Assembly: GCF_030068475.1 (NCBI RefSeq)
Contig: NZ_JAQOSP010000109.1
Span: 1 to 64,000, forward strand
Length of the DNA stretch: 64,000 nt
Reading direction: 5' to 3'
Source: Roseofilum acuticapitatum BLCC-M154
GTDB lineage: Bacteria > Cyanobacteriota > Cyanobacteriia > Cyanobacteriales > Desertifilaceae
How positions within the stretch are numbered: the first letter of the stretch is position 1; every line of letters begins with the position of its first letter. Below the pieces are notes generated by a model, which saw only the letters and a program-made list of their open reading frames with translations, made no database searches and was not told the DNA's origin. This document shows, in pieces, positions 63,951 through 64,000 of the stretch. The position numbers and the translations under genes are program-made.

Positions 63951-64000
63951 TGTTAATTATGAATTGATCCTCTGTGCCACTTGCCGCAGCCGGCCCAATT

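Overview
The window comes from a cyanobacterium, most likely a filamentous, non-heterocystous (Oscillatoriales-type) one. This rests on the photosynthesis genes (psbI, light-dependent protochlorophyllide reductase, crtP-crtB), the circadian output regulator RpaA, a Cph1-type phytochrome with an Rcp1-like partner, small RRM RNA-binding proteins, PEP-CTERM and CHAT-TPR proteins, and the very frequent HIP1 octamer GCGATCGC. No rRNA, tRNA, CRISPR array, transposase or prophage was recognised. The species cannot be named from the sequence alone.

Layout. 1-3.6 kb: the 3' part of an Rpn-type nuclease gene with a 12-bp tandem repeat, mmsA, and a secreted PEP-CTERM/DUF4114 protein. 4.0-11.1 kb: pigment and housekeeping genes: crtP-crtB, a degenerate alpha/beta hydrolase, an Ap4A phosphorylase-like protein, a DUF1830 protein, por and a methyltransferase. 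11.3-14.7 kb: rpaA, a membrane protein and a membrane adenylate cyclase. 14.8-21.6 kb: a minus-strand run holding a duplicated PepSY-TM protein, an rppA-rppB-like two-component pair, a tightly packed xisI-xisH-xisI set, a lipase and a DUF255 thioredoxin-like protein. 21.6-24.2 kb: a periplasmic CHAT-TPR protein. 24.4-36.2 kb: five consecutive plus-strand signalling proteins (three histidine kinases with a common C-terminal tail, one REC-GGDEF-EAL protein, one REC-kinase) with no DNA-binding output. 36.7-42.6 kb: an AAA ATPase with a possible frameshifted end, a half-size GDT1-family transporter, mtnP, a P-type ATPase and an orphan antitoxin-like protein. 42.8-48.8 kb: a probable light-to-c-di-GMP module (phytochrome kinase, Rcp1-like regulator, REC-PAS-GGDEF-EAL) and a stand-alone ECF/CbiQ protein. 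49.0-50.3 kb: three RRM proteins, two with a conserved promoter/leader. 50.5-55.6 kb: GH38 alpha-mannosidase, a hypothetical protein, psbI and a small outer-membrane-like protein. 55.7-62.4 kb: a two-gene module of unknown function, a 996-aa protein plus a 1214-aa SF2-helicase-like protein. 62.5-64 kb: a DUF29 protein and a secreted TPR protein.

Most intergenic spaces are filled by a few families of short palindromic repeats and by a GATCCCCC-ended MITE-like element, one copy of which is interrupted by another repeat. The best candidates for something undescribed are the two-gene helicase module (55.7-62.4 kb), the phytochrome/c-di-GMP cluster, the five-gene phosphorelay cluster with its shared tail domain, and the xisI-xisH-xisI set joined to a two-component system.
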